Shown one piece after another: positions 1 through 8,572 of a DNA stretch of 64,000 bases (within the stretch, counting starts at the first letter, position 1; each line of letters begins with the position of its first letter). Origin of the DNA: Clostridia bacterium (GTDB taxonomy: Bacteria; Bacillota; Clostridia; Christensenellales; UBA3700); contig JAIDUV010000071.1 of assembly GCA_029060025.1 (NCBI GenBank), positions 1-64,000 on the forward strand, written 5' to 3'. The position numbers and the translations under genes were made by a program. The notes beneath the pieces are model-generated. The model searched no databases. It saw only the letters and a program-made list of their open reading frames with translations, and was not told the DNA's origin.

Positions 1-58
1 ACACACTGAATTGGAATTAAACATAATATAATAGTTAAATATACAAGGAAAAATTTTT

Positions 59-2686
59 ATGGAAATGTCAAAGACTTACGATCCAAAATCGTTTGAGAAC
101 AAGTTGTATAAGGAATGGGTAGACAAGGGTTACTTCAAAGCCAAGGTAGACAGCAAGAAAGAGCCGTTTACCATAGTCATACCGCCGCCGAACATCACGG
201 GTCAACTCCACATCGGTCACGCTCTCAACGATACTATCCAAGACGTAATAATCAGATTTAAGAGAATGCAGGGCTACAGCACACTTTGGCTGCCAGGCAC
301 AGATCACGCGTCTATTGCGACGGAAGTAAAAATCGTAGAGAAGATGAAGAAGGAAGAAGGTCTTACCAAGCAAGACGTGGGCAGAGACGGTTTTTTGGAG
401 CGCGCCTGGGCTTGGAAAGAGCAATACGGCGGACGAATTGTCGAACAACTCAAGAAGTTGGGCGCGTCTTGCGATTGGTCGAGAGAGACCTTTACGATGG
501 ACGAGAAGTGTTCTAAGGCGGTCAATGAAGTCTTCGTCAATCTTTTCAACAAGGGACTTATCTATAAAGGTGACAGAATAATCAATTGGTGTCCTTGCTG
601 TAAGACGGCTCTCAGCGACGCAGAAGTCGAGTATTCAGAGCAAGACTCGCACCTTTGGCATATCAGATATCCGCTATCCGACGGAAGCGGCGAAATAATC
701 GTGGCTACCACGCGTCCCGAGACGATGCTCGGTGATACGGCAGTCGCAGTCAATCCCAAGGACGAGAGGTATGCGGATATGGTGGGCAAAATGCTTATCT
801 TACCGCTTGTCAACAAGCAAATACCTATCGTCGCCGACGAATACGTTGAAAAGGATTTTGGAAGCGGCGCGGTCAAGATCACGCCTGCGCACGATCCAAA
901 CGACTTTGAAGTTGGTTTAAGACATAATCTTGAAGTTATAAGAATTATGAACGACGACGGCTCAATGAACGAGTTTGCCGGTAAATATCGCGGACTTGAC
1001 AGAGTGGAAGCCCGCAAGCGTATCTGCGAAGACTTGCAAGCGCAGGGGTATATGGTCAAGATTGAGGATTACAAGCACAACGTGGGCGAGTGCTACCGTT
1101 GTCACGCGACCGTCGAGCCTATCGTAAGCAAACAATGGTTTGTCAAGATGGAACCTCTTGCAAAGCCGGCGATAGACGTTGTCAGAAAAAAGAAAGTGGA
1201 GTTTATCCCATCCAGATTCAGCAAGATATATTTCAATTGGATGGAAAATATCAAAGATTGGTGCATATCGCGTCAACTTTGGTGGGGACACAGAATACCT
1301 GCATATTACTGCGACGATTGCGGCGAGATGACCGTGTCAAAGACGGCAGTTGCGGTATGTCCTAAGTGCGGCGGAAAACACGTCAGACAGGACGAAGACG
1401 TGCTCGACACTTGGTTTTCCAGCGCATTATGGCCATTCTCGACTTTGGGATATCCCGAGAAGACGGACGACCTCAAGTATTTCTATCCCAACAGTCTTCT
1501 TGTCACCGCGTACGACATTATATTCTTCTGGGTTGCGAGAATGATTTTCTCGGGCTTGGAGCATATGGGAGATATACCTTTCCCAGAGGTGCTTATTCAC
1601 GGCATAGTACGTGACAGCCAAGGCAGAAAGATGAGTAAGTCACTCGGCAACGGTATTGACCCGCTTGAAATCATTGATAATTACGGTGCGGACAGTTTGA
1701 GATTTTCGCTTGTACAAGGCTTAGCGCCCGGCAACGATACTAGATACACTGACCAAAAAACGGAGTTTTCACGCAACTTTATGAATAAGTTGTGGAATGC
1801 GTCGCGTTTTACGCTTCTCAATCTCAAGGGCGTACGCGTAAAGGAAATGGGTACGTTTAGATTGACCAACGCCGACAAATGGATACTGTCGCGTCTCAAC
1901 AAGGCAATCAAAGACATCACCGCCAACCTTGAAAAATACGAATTGGGCAACGCTGCGGCGAAGTTATACGATTTCGTATGGACAGAGTTCTGCGATTGGT
2001 ACATAGAACTTGCAAAGGTATCTTTGTACGGCGATAATCAAGACAAAAAGGTCAACACGCTTTCGGTACTCGTATACGTACTTGAGAATATATTGAAATT
2101 GATGCATCCTTTCGTACCTTTCATTACGGAGGAGATTTATAAGAACTTGCCTACGACCAAGAAGAGCATTGTCATATCAAGTTGGCCTGCCGTAAACAAA
2201 AAGTACAACTATACCAAAGAGAGCGGAGAATTTGCAAAGGCAATGGAAGCCGTCAAGGCAATCCGCAATATGAAAGCGGAAAAGGGGGTGGCTCCGTCCA
2301 AAAAGATTAAGGCGTATTTTATTGCAAGCACAATCAATCCAAAGGACGTAAGTTATATCTACAAACTTGCAGGCGTAGAGCACGCGGAATTTTTGCAAGA
2401 CAAGAGCGCAATCAGCGAAAAGATTGTTTCGCTTTTTGGTGACTTTGGCGAGATTGCCGTACCGCTCGGAGACTTGGTAGACGCTCAAAAAGAAATCGAG
2501 AGATTGAGCGGAGAACTTGCTTATACCCAAAAAGAAGTTGAGAGAAGTCAGAAGATGCTTTCAAATCAAGGCTTTGTAGCAAAGGCTCCAAAAGCGCTCA
2601 TTGACAAAGAAAAAGAGAAATTGATAAGCAATCAGGAAAAGGCTCGCAAACTTCAACTTGAGATAGAAAATCTCAAAAACAGTTGA
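59..2686 (+). CDS. valS: Valyl-tRNA synthetase
   Basis: 875 aa; class I aaRS motifs PPPNITGQLHIGHAL (HIGH) and KMSKSLGN (KMSKS), C-terminal coiled coil. Confidence 0.97.
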   Translation: MEMSKTYDPKSFENKLYKEWVDKGYFKAKVDSKKEPFTIVIPPPNITGQLHIGHALNDTIQDVIIRFKRMQGYSTLWLPGTDHASIATEVKIVEKMKKEEGLTKQDVGRDGFLERAWAWKEQYGGRIVEQLKKLGASCDWSRETFTMDEKCSKAVNEVFVNLFNKGLIYKGDRIINWCPCCKTALSDAEVEYSEQDSHLWHIRYPLSDGSGEIIVATTRPETMLGDTAVAVNPKDERYADMVGKMLILPLVNKQIPIVADEYVEKDFGSGAVKITPAHDPNDFEVGLRHNLEVIRIMNDDGSMNEFAGKYRGLDRVEARKRICEDLQAQGYMVKIEDYKHNVGECYRCHATVEPIVSKQWFVKMEPLAKPAIDVVRKKKVEFIPSRFSKIYFNWMENIKDWCISRQLWWGHRIPAYYCDDCGEMTVSKTAVAVCPKCGGKHVRQDEDVLDTWFSSALWPFSTLGYPEKTDDLKYFYPNSLLVTAYDIIFFWVARMIFSGLEHMGDIPFPEVLIHGIVRDSQGRKMSKSLGNGIDPLEIIDNYGADSLRFSLVQGLAPGNDTRYTDQKTEFSRNFMNKLWNASRFTLLNLKGVRVKEMGTFRLTNADKWILSRLNKAIKDITANLEKYELGNAAAKLYDFVWTEFCDWYIELAKVSLYGDNQDKKVNTLSVLVYVLENILKLMHPFVPFITEEIYKNLPTTKKSIVISSWPAVNKKYNYTKESGEFAKAMEAVKAIRNMKAEKGVAPSKKIKAYFIASTINPKDVSYIYKLAGVEHAEFLQDKSAISEKIVSLFGDFGEIAVPLGDLVDAQKEIERLSGELAYTQKEVERSQKMLSNQGFVAKAPKALIDKEKEKLISNQEKARKLQLEIENLKNS

Positions 2687-2692
2687 TATATT

Positions 2693-2819
2693 AGATTTCT
2701 CGACGTTGCTCGAAATGACGGATTAAATAAAGATCTTTGAAGATGTCATTTTGAGAGTAGCAAAGCGGAGTGGAGAAATCTGCAAAAGTATGAGACCTCT
2801 CGACTGCGCTTAATGTGAC
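2693..2819. repeat. Three copies of dispersed hairpin repeat (GTCATTTCGAG...TCGAGAAATCT family)
   Basis: 2693-2719 (-), 2744-2781 (+), 2793-2819 (-). Confidence 0.7.
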
Positions 2820-2879
2820 AAATCTACCTAATTGCATATAATATACATATAAAATAATATAAAGAGAATATCAAAAGAG

Positions 2880-3539
2880 ATGAAATACGTATTTTTTGAT
2901 TTTGACGGAACGATAAGCAACACCTATGAAGGTTGCGCGCGTATACTCAAAAAGACATTTGATAAATACGGTGTGGATATGGACGAGAGCAACTACTCAA
3001 AATTCATAGGTCCGCCGCTGTCGGAGACTTTTATCAAATATATCGGCAAGGATATTGCTTATGAAGCGGTGCAGTATTTCCGTCAACTGTACGTCGGCGA
3101 AAAGGCAATTTATATGAGCAAATTATACGACGGCGTGGCAGAAATGCTGTCGGAGTGCCATAATATGAAGGGCGTCAGCACTGGCGTTGCGACGTGCAAG
3201 AAGCACGAAGAGGCAATACATTTACTTGAATACTTTGGAGTAAAAGACGACATAGATTTTGTCTCGGGGCTTGTATACAACGAGCGTGAGACCAAGGCGG
3301 AAGTATTGCAATACGCTCTCGATAAGTTGGGCTTGAAAGCAAAAGACTGCGTTATGGTGGGTGACACTATATACGACGTAGCGGGCGCCGAAGAATTGGG
3401 AATGGACTGTATTCTGTGCCTATGGGGATTTGGCGATTACGAGAATATACACAACAAAAACGTGATATATCGCGCAAAGACTCCCTATGACGTAATTAAA
3501 TACGTAAACGAAAATTTTGCTGAAAAAGAAAGCAATTAA
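2880..3539 (+). CDS. HAD-superfamily hydrolase (phosphoglycolate phosphatase-like)
   Basis: FFDFDGTISNTYEG motif I and VMVGDTIYDVAGA motif IV. Confidence 0.85.
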   Translation: MKYVFFDFDGTISNTYEGCARILKKTFDKYGVDMDESNYSKFIGPPLSETFIKYIGKDIAYEAVQYFRQLYVGEKAIYMSKLYDGVAEMLSECHNMKGVSTGVATCKKHEEAIHLLEYFGVKDDIDFVSGLVYNERETKAEVLQYALDKLGLKAKDCVMVGDTIYDVAGAEELGMDCILCLWGFGDYENIHNKNVIYRAKTPYDVIKYVNENFAEKESN

Positions 3540-3564
3540 AATAAATTATCTTGAAGGAACGACT

Positions 3565-4380
3565 ATGAGATATTCAAAGATGACTTTAAGTTACATTAGA
3601 CACAACTTCTTTAAGAGTATGGGCATTATGCTTGTGCCTACTGTTTTGCTTGGCATTTTGTTGAATCCGTTGAACGTAGTTGAGATTATCGTCAGCATAG
3701 GAAAAAAAGAGGAGACCTATCATTCTTTTATTGATATATATAGAAAGATCAATGGATATACCGGCGCTTTGCGCTTTTCGTTTATAATAATTTCTATAAT
3801 AATTTCTATAATTTTTCTTTCGCTGTTGTCGGGATCAATTCGTCAAAAAATGCGTTACGGACTTGACAATAGAGGCAAATGGAATATGATAGGCTCCCAC
3901 CTCAACGACAATTTTATACCGGTGCTCAAGTATCTTCTTTTGCTATTTGTGTCTTTGGAAGTACTTGCGATATTGCTTTCGACGTTCTTATACACGACAA
4001 TCAAGTTGTTCCGCAACGCATTGCCTATGTGCTTGATATTAGCGTTTGTATTTTTGTTAATAGAATTGCTATTTTTGTCTATGTCGTTGCTCACGGTACC
4101 CAATATGACAATGAAGGGCTTTGGTCTGTTCAAGGCGTTCGGTCATTCAGTATATTCGCTCAGCGCAAGAATATTTAAGGTATTCGGCAGTATTCTTTGG
4201 ATAATGTTTTTGGCAAGTCTGCCAATGGTATTTTTGATAATTTTCCCATTCAAGGGTGCAAATTATCTGTTGGCGCTGTTTTCATTCTTGTTCTATTGGT
4301 TGATTGCTTCCTATATAGGAGTATTGGTTTACGTCGTATACTTTGACGTTGAAGAATTGGAAAGGGAGGATCTGAAATAA
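3565..4380 (+). CDS. Multi-pass membrane protein of unknown function
   Basis: ORF listed from 3517, but ATG at 3565 is preceded by an aagga RBS; several hydrophobic helices; overlaps the next ORF (TAATG). Confidence 0.65.
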   Translation: MRYSKMTLSYIRHNFFKSMGIMLVPTVLLGILLNPLNVVEIIVSIGKKEETYHSFIDIYRKINGYTGALRFSFIIISIIISIIFLSLLSGSIRQKMRYGLDNRGKWNMIGSHLNDNFIPVLKYLLLLFVSLEVLAILLSTFLYTTIKLFRNALPMCLILAFVFLLIELLFLSMSLLTVPNMTMKGFGLFKAFGHSVYSLSARIFKVFGSILWIMFLASLPMVFLIIFPFKGANYLLALFSFLFYWLIASYIGVLVYVVYFDVEELEREDLK

Positions 4381-5342
4381 TGATTGTAAAAGATTCGTTT
4401 AGTATTACGCTGTCCAAGTTTTCGCTTGTATATCAAGTAATACTAGTGCTTTTGATAGCAATACTATTGTTTGGTATTATAGGATATGCAATATTGGCTC
4501 CGACTTTGAGTGGATACGTCAAGGATTTAAAGGGGCTTGGCATAGGCAGCGCGCTCAAAGACTATCTCAAGTCGATTTTCAGTGGAAATGGAATACAGCA
4601 AGACGGCACAAACGAATATTATCAATCTCTTGTCAATATTGTAAAAGATATCGGAGTTATTACCAAAAATCACGTTGGCTCGATTTGGGGCGGCATTATT
4701 GCAATAATCGTATTGGCTGTGCTTTTCAGCGTGTTTTATCATATGTGTCTTTACACAGTTACTGACACTTTGCACGCGTTTATGTCATCTGACAGCGAAT
4801 ACGGCTTTTTATCAAATATGATTGCCAATTTGTCTAAGTCCTTCAGATTTTCTTTGGCGTACGTCGGAGTATCTATCGGGTGTATGATAATCGTCGTAGG
4901 CTTGAGTTTGGGCATAGGTTTTATGTTGGGCGCGGCAAATAATTTCTTGGGAATAGTCGGCGCGTATTTTACGGCTTTATTGACGTTGTCTATACAGAGA
5001 GCGTTGTTTGCAGGCTGGATGCCCGCATATATCGTATCAGATTTGACGATAAAAGAGAGCCTGGCGCTTAATTTCAAGATGGCTACCAAGCACTTTAAGG
5101 ACCAATTGGGTGTATACTTCATATTGTATCTTGCGACGTTGATATTGGGTATAATCGTGACGATTTGTACGTTTGGCTTTGGTATAATAATCGTATGGAG
5201 CCTGTGCGCAGTGCTTACGCAAGCCCACGATATGGTCAATTATTATCATTACAAAGGCAAGAAGTATTATAGAGATTCTCAGCACGTCGTCGACCCGACA
5301 AAGAAATATAAAGAAGCAGTGCTCAATGACCTGATAGAGTAA
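4380..5342 (+). CDS. Multi-pass membrane protein of unknown function
   Basis: 320 aa ORF with multiple TM segments; start overlaps stop of upstream gene. Confidence 0.65.
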   Translation: MIVKDSFSITLSKFSLVYQVILVLLIAILLFGIIGYAILAPTLSGYVKDLKGLGIGSALKDYLKSIFSGNGIQQDGTNEYYQSLVNIVKDIGVITKNHVGSIWGGIIAIIVLAVLFSVFYHMCLYTVTDTLHAFMSSDSEYGFLSNMIANLSKSFRFSLAYVGVSIGCMIIVVGLSLGIGFMLGAANNFLGIVGAYFTALLTLSIQRALFAGWMPAYIVSDLTIKESLALNFKMATKHFKDQLGVYFILYLATLILGIIVTICTFGFGIIIVWSLCAVLTQAHDMVNYYHYKGKKYYRDSQHVVDPTKKYKEAVLNDLIE

Positions 5343-5350
5343 CAGTATAC

Positions 5351-5448
5351 TTTCTTTTCTTGCCAAGAAAAGAAACAAAAGACGTTGTATTTACTTTTCT
5401 TGGCAAGAAAAGTAACAAAAGAGTTGGGGGGTTGCGATTCCCCCCAAC
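5351..5448. repeat. Tandem palindromes plus G/C-run hairpin
   Basis: tttcttttcttgccaagaaaagaaa (5351-5375), ttacttttcttggcaagaaaagtaa (5391-5415), gttgggggg-ttgcgatt-ccccccaac (5423-5448). Confidence 0.7.
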
Positions 5449-5508
5449 CCCCCCACAAACGCTTTTGTCAAATTGATATATATGCTAATGTTAATCACAG
5501 ATTATCCT

Positions 5509-5723
5509 GTCACCTCGAGCGCAGTCGAGAGGTCTCAACCGTTTAATAAGTACCGACAAAATGGAGCATTGCGACATTTTCGTTTGGTCGGTAGGGCAAA
5601 GTCCAACCGTATGTCTAGCAATTACTTTGTTTATCAAAGTAATTGCGTATTATTAGGTTGTGACGCACGCCCCGTCATTGACGCTCGCACGATATGTCAT
5701 TTCGACCGAAGTGGAGAAATCTC
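5509..5723. repeat. Composite dispersed repeat: hairpin units at 5509-5535 and 5696-5723 plus 58-bp block 5539-5596
   Basis: GTCACCTCGAGCGCAGTCGAGAGGTCT...; 58-bp block recurs inverted at 63080-63136. Confidence 0.7.
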
Positions 5724-6012
5724 AATCGAATTTTTTACCGAAAACCTCTTGACCTATTGCAAGACCTATAGTAAATGCTGCTTTAAACATATCGTTAGCA
5801 TAGACTACGTTTTCGTATTGTAAGGTGTCTAGTACGTCTCTATGGAGTTCAAGTAATTTAAGATCATTTTTAATTTTATTTTCAAACAATTGATTTTTTT
5901 CAGTGTACTTATTTAATGCTTCGTAGTATTCGTCACTTAAATATGTCTTTTCTAATTCTTCTTGATTTAAAGTATTTAGTAATTTGAGTATTGCGGAATC
6001 TGATTGTTTCAT
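5722..6012 (-). CDS. Small hypothetical protein (DUF6809-like pattern)
   Basis: 96 aa charged helical ORF ending FTIGLAIGQEVFG; divergent from an HTH gene. Confidence 0.5.
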   Translation of the reverse strand: MKQSDSAILKLLNTLNQEELEKTYLSDEYYEALNKYTEKNQLFENKIKNDLKLLELHRDVLDTLQYENVVYANDMFKAAFTIGLAIGQEVFGKKFD

Positions 6013-6086
6013 ATTTTAATTTCCTTTGTAATGTATTTTAAGCAAATTAAATCAAATTTAAGTTTCATTTACTTTTTATATTTTAC

Positions 6087-6101
6087 ACCAAAATATTTGG
6101 T
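6087..6101. promoter_or_regulatory. Palindromic operator candidate ACCAAA-ATA-TTTGGT
   Basis: Perfect 6-bp inverted repeat in the divergent intergenic region next to an XRE regulator. Confidence 0.45.
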
Positions 6102-6142
6102 ATGTCAACATAAATACTATAGTTTTTGGTAAACTTCTAAAT

Positions 6143-6343
6143 ATGAAAGAAGTGCATTTTGCAGAAAATTTGAAGAGTTTAAGAAGTTCGGCAGGGATGA
6201 CTCAAAAGCAACTTGCTAAATTATTAGACGTTGACCAAAGAACTGTTAGCGCTTGGGAAAAGCAAGTTTGTCAACCGAGTTTTGAATTACTTGCAAAGTT
6301 GTGTGATATTTTTGACGAAACATTTGACGGTCTTTTATCTTGA
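6143..6343 (+). CDS. XRE-family helix-turn-helix regulator
   Basis: 66 aa; LRSSAGMTQKQLAKLLDVDQRTVSAWEKQVCQPSFELLAKLCDIF. Confidence 0.85.
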   Translation: MKEVHFAENLKSLRSSAGMTQKQLAKLLDVDQRTVSAWEKQVCQPSFELLAKLCDIFDETFDGLLS

Positions 6344-6372
6344 CCTTGACCCACTTGAAATGACTTTTAAAT

Positions 6373-8214
6373 TTACTTATTTTCGCTTACTTTAGATACG
6401 ACGCTTTCGCTGTTGCTATCGTCTTGATTTTGCGTTGCGTCTTGTTGTTGGCTTTCGTCTTTGGTATTATCGTTTTCTTCGACGATGTCCGCAGTAGGAG
6501 CAACGGAATTATCTTTAATATTTGCTTTGATTTTGACAGGGGAGACGTAAGTAGTCATACTTTTAAATACGTTGCGGAAGTGGTCGGCAATTCTCTCCAT
6601 ATTGCTTACTATCGAAAGGAATATGCCGCCGCTTTCGGAAGAACACTCGTTGTTGTGAAGTCTTGCGATATGGTTTTTCTCAAGATCTTCGTTGTATGTG
6701 TCCACCAAGTCTTCATATCCGTCGACTTCGTCTTTGAGCGCGAGGCTCTTTGCCTCAAACGCCGCTATCACGTTTTCGTAAAGTTTGTCGACTGCGCTCT
6801 TCATCATTGTCAATTCTTCAATTGCCTTGTCAGAGAAGGTGAGTTTATAATCCACTAATTCTTGAGCAGATTCGCAAATATTTTCCGCATAGTCGCCCAC
6901 TCTCTCTATATCAGAGATTGCGTGATAGAAAGACGCGATTTCTTTTTCTTCTTTATACGATATATCCTTTGTAGATATTTTTACGGCGTATTTAGTGAGT
7001 TTTTTGTTGAGGAAGTCTATCTTTTTTTCTCTGTCCTCAAATTCTTTTTGCTTGTCGAAATTAAGGGTCTTAAGACATTCAAACGCAATGTCGAAGTTTT
7101 CTTTTGACAAGTGCGCCATCGCGACCAATTCTTTTCTCAACATCATAAGCGCAATGGACGGAGTCTTGAGTATTCTTTCGTCAATGAAAGCAAATTTGTA
7201 GTTGGTATCTTCCGCTTCTTCGCCTTCGGGCTTTTTCTTTTCTCTTACGATTACTGTAGCCAATTTTGTCAGTCCGCCTGTAAATGGCAGCAGTATCAAC
7301 GTAGATATGATATTGAATATCGTGTGGAACATTGCAATTTGAGTGCTTACCACGTTAGGGAATGCTTTTGCGAGCCAATAATCTATGGCGAGTTTTTTAC
7401 TGATAAGTGGCGCTACGAAGATAAATATCAAGAATATAGCCGTACCGAATACGTTGAAGAGTAAGTGAATTACCGACGCTCTTTTTGCATTGGTATTTGC
7501 GCCAATAGAGGCAAGCATTGCAGTTACGCAAGTGCCTATATTGATACCAAGTGTGACGAATATTGCGCTTTGCAAGGTCATTAATTGACCTCCGCCTTCT
7601 ACCGATACGGAGCACAGTGTAATCAATATCGAAGTCGTAGCCGCCGAAGATTGGAATATGGCGGTAAATACCATACCTATGAGCATAAGCAAGAATGGAT
7701 TTGTTGCAGAAGATAATAGATTGATTACGGCAGGGCTGTTGTTGATATTATTCATAGAGGTACTCATAAATCTCATACCGACGAATATGATACCAATGCC
7801 GCTGATAAGCATACCCGCCTTGGCGACCTTGTCTTTTCCGAACATCGCCATAAATGCGCCTACGCACGCCAATGCCGTCAAGAATGGGGTAATCGGCAAA
7901 CTTTGCAGGGCAGTGATTTGCGCAGTAATGGTCGTACCTATATTCGCGCCCATAATGATGCTTGTTGCTTGCTTGAGCGTCATCATTCCTGCGTTGACAA
8001 AACCTACGATCATTACCGTAGTGGCGGACGACGATTGAATTACAGCCGTAATTCCCGCGCCGGTTGCTATACCCATAAATTTGTTATTGCTGACTTTGTT
8101 GAAAAGACTTTTAAGGCGGTCGCCTGCAATATTCTGCAGATTGTCGCCCATCATTTTAAGTCCGATAAGGAAGGTGCCTAGACCGCCCAACAAAAGTAGT
8201 ATTGATTCAAACAT
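6373..8214 (-). CDS. Na/Pi cotransporter family protein with C-terminal PhoU-like domain
   Basis: Start trimmed from 8349 to ATG at 8214 (MFESILLLLGGLGTFLIGLKMMGD); duplicated QSSSATT / QSSAATT motifs; helical C-terminal PhoU-like region. Confidence 0.88.
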   Translation of the reverse strand: MFESILLLLGGLGTFLIGLKMMGDNLQNIAGDRLKSLFNKVSNNKFMGIATGAGITAVIQSSSATTVMIVGFVNAGMMTLKQATSIIMGANIGTTITAQITALQSLPITPFLTALACVGAFMAMFGKDKVAKAGMLISGIGIIFVGMRFMSTSMNNINNSPAVINLLSSATNPFLLMLIGMVFTAIFQSSAATTSILITLCSVSVEGGGQLMTLQSAIFVTLGINIGTCVTAMLASIGANTNAKRASVIHLLFNVFGTAIFLIFIFVAPLISKKLAIDYWLAKAFPNVVSTQIAMFHTIFNIISTLILLPFTGGLTKLATVIVREKKKPEGEEAEDTNYKFAFIDERILKTPSIALMMLRKELVAMAHLSKENFDIAFECLKTLNFDKQKEFEDREKKIDFLNKKLTKYAVKISTKDISYKEEKEIASFYHAISDIERVGDYAENICESAQELVDYKLTFSDKAIEELTMMKSAVDKLYENVIAAFEAKSLALKDEVDGYEDLVDTYNEDLEKNHIARLHNNECSSESGGIFLSIVSNMERIADHFRNVFKSMTTYVSPVKIKANIKDNSVAPTADIVEENDNTKDESQQQDATQNQDDSNSESVVSKVSENK

Positions 8215-8527
8215 ATCAATGATATTATAGCATACTCGCAATAATTTTGCACCAATATTGATATTCAAAATTATACGACATCGTATAACACGAGTATTTT
8301 TAGAACAAATATTGCACTTTTTTATAATATTATATGCTGTTTTGTCCATAAATAATTCCTAAAATATCTCAGAAATTTGCAAAAATACTCAATAATTTGC
8401 ATTATTAAAAATTATTTGGCAGTAAATAGTACTAATTTTTAATTATTTTTTAAGAAATATCTGCAATGACAAAAAATGACTACAATTTGCAAAAAACTTT
8501 ACATAAAATTTCAATATACAAATATAA

Positions 8528-8556
8528 TTGAATTTATTTTGCAAATAAGGTATAAT
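8528..8556 (+). promoter_or_regulatory. Sigma-A-type promoter of polA (TTGAAT-17-TATAAT)
   Basis: -35 at 8528-8533, 17-bp spacer, -10 at 8551-8556; RBS agagg before ATG 8573. Confidence 0.6.
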
Positions 8557-8572
8557 TATTACAGAGGTATTT

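Noticed and set aside
1-58. Possible T-box leader for valS
   Set aside because: Only 58 nt of upstream sequence is present, so it cannot be assessed.
5473-5823. 116-aa ORF containing 'VTSSAVERSQPFNKYRQNG' and 'CHFDRSGEISIEF'
   Set aside because: Translation of the dispersed hairpin repeat, not a gene; same for ORFs at 34271, 40735 and 48680.
8373-8496. Recurring AATTTGCAAAAA motifs upstream of polA as a DnaA-box or regulatory array
   Set aside because: Irregular spacing in very AT-rich DNA and no match to the DnaA-box consensus TTATNCACA; too weak.
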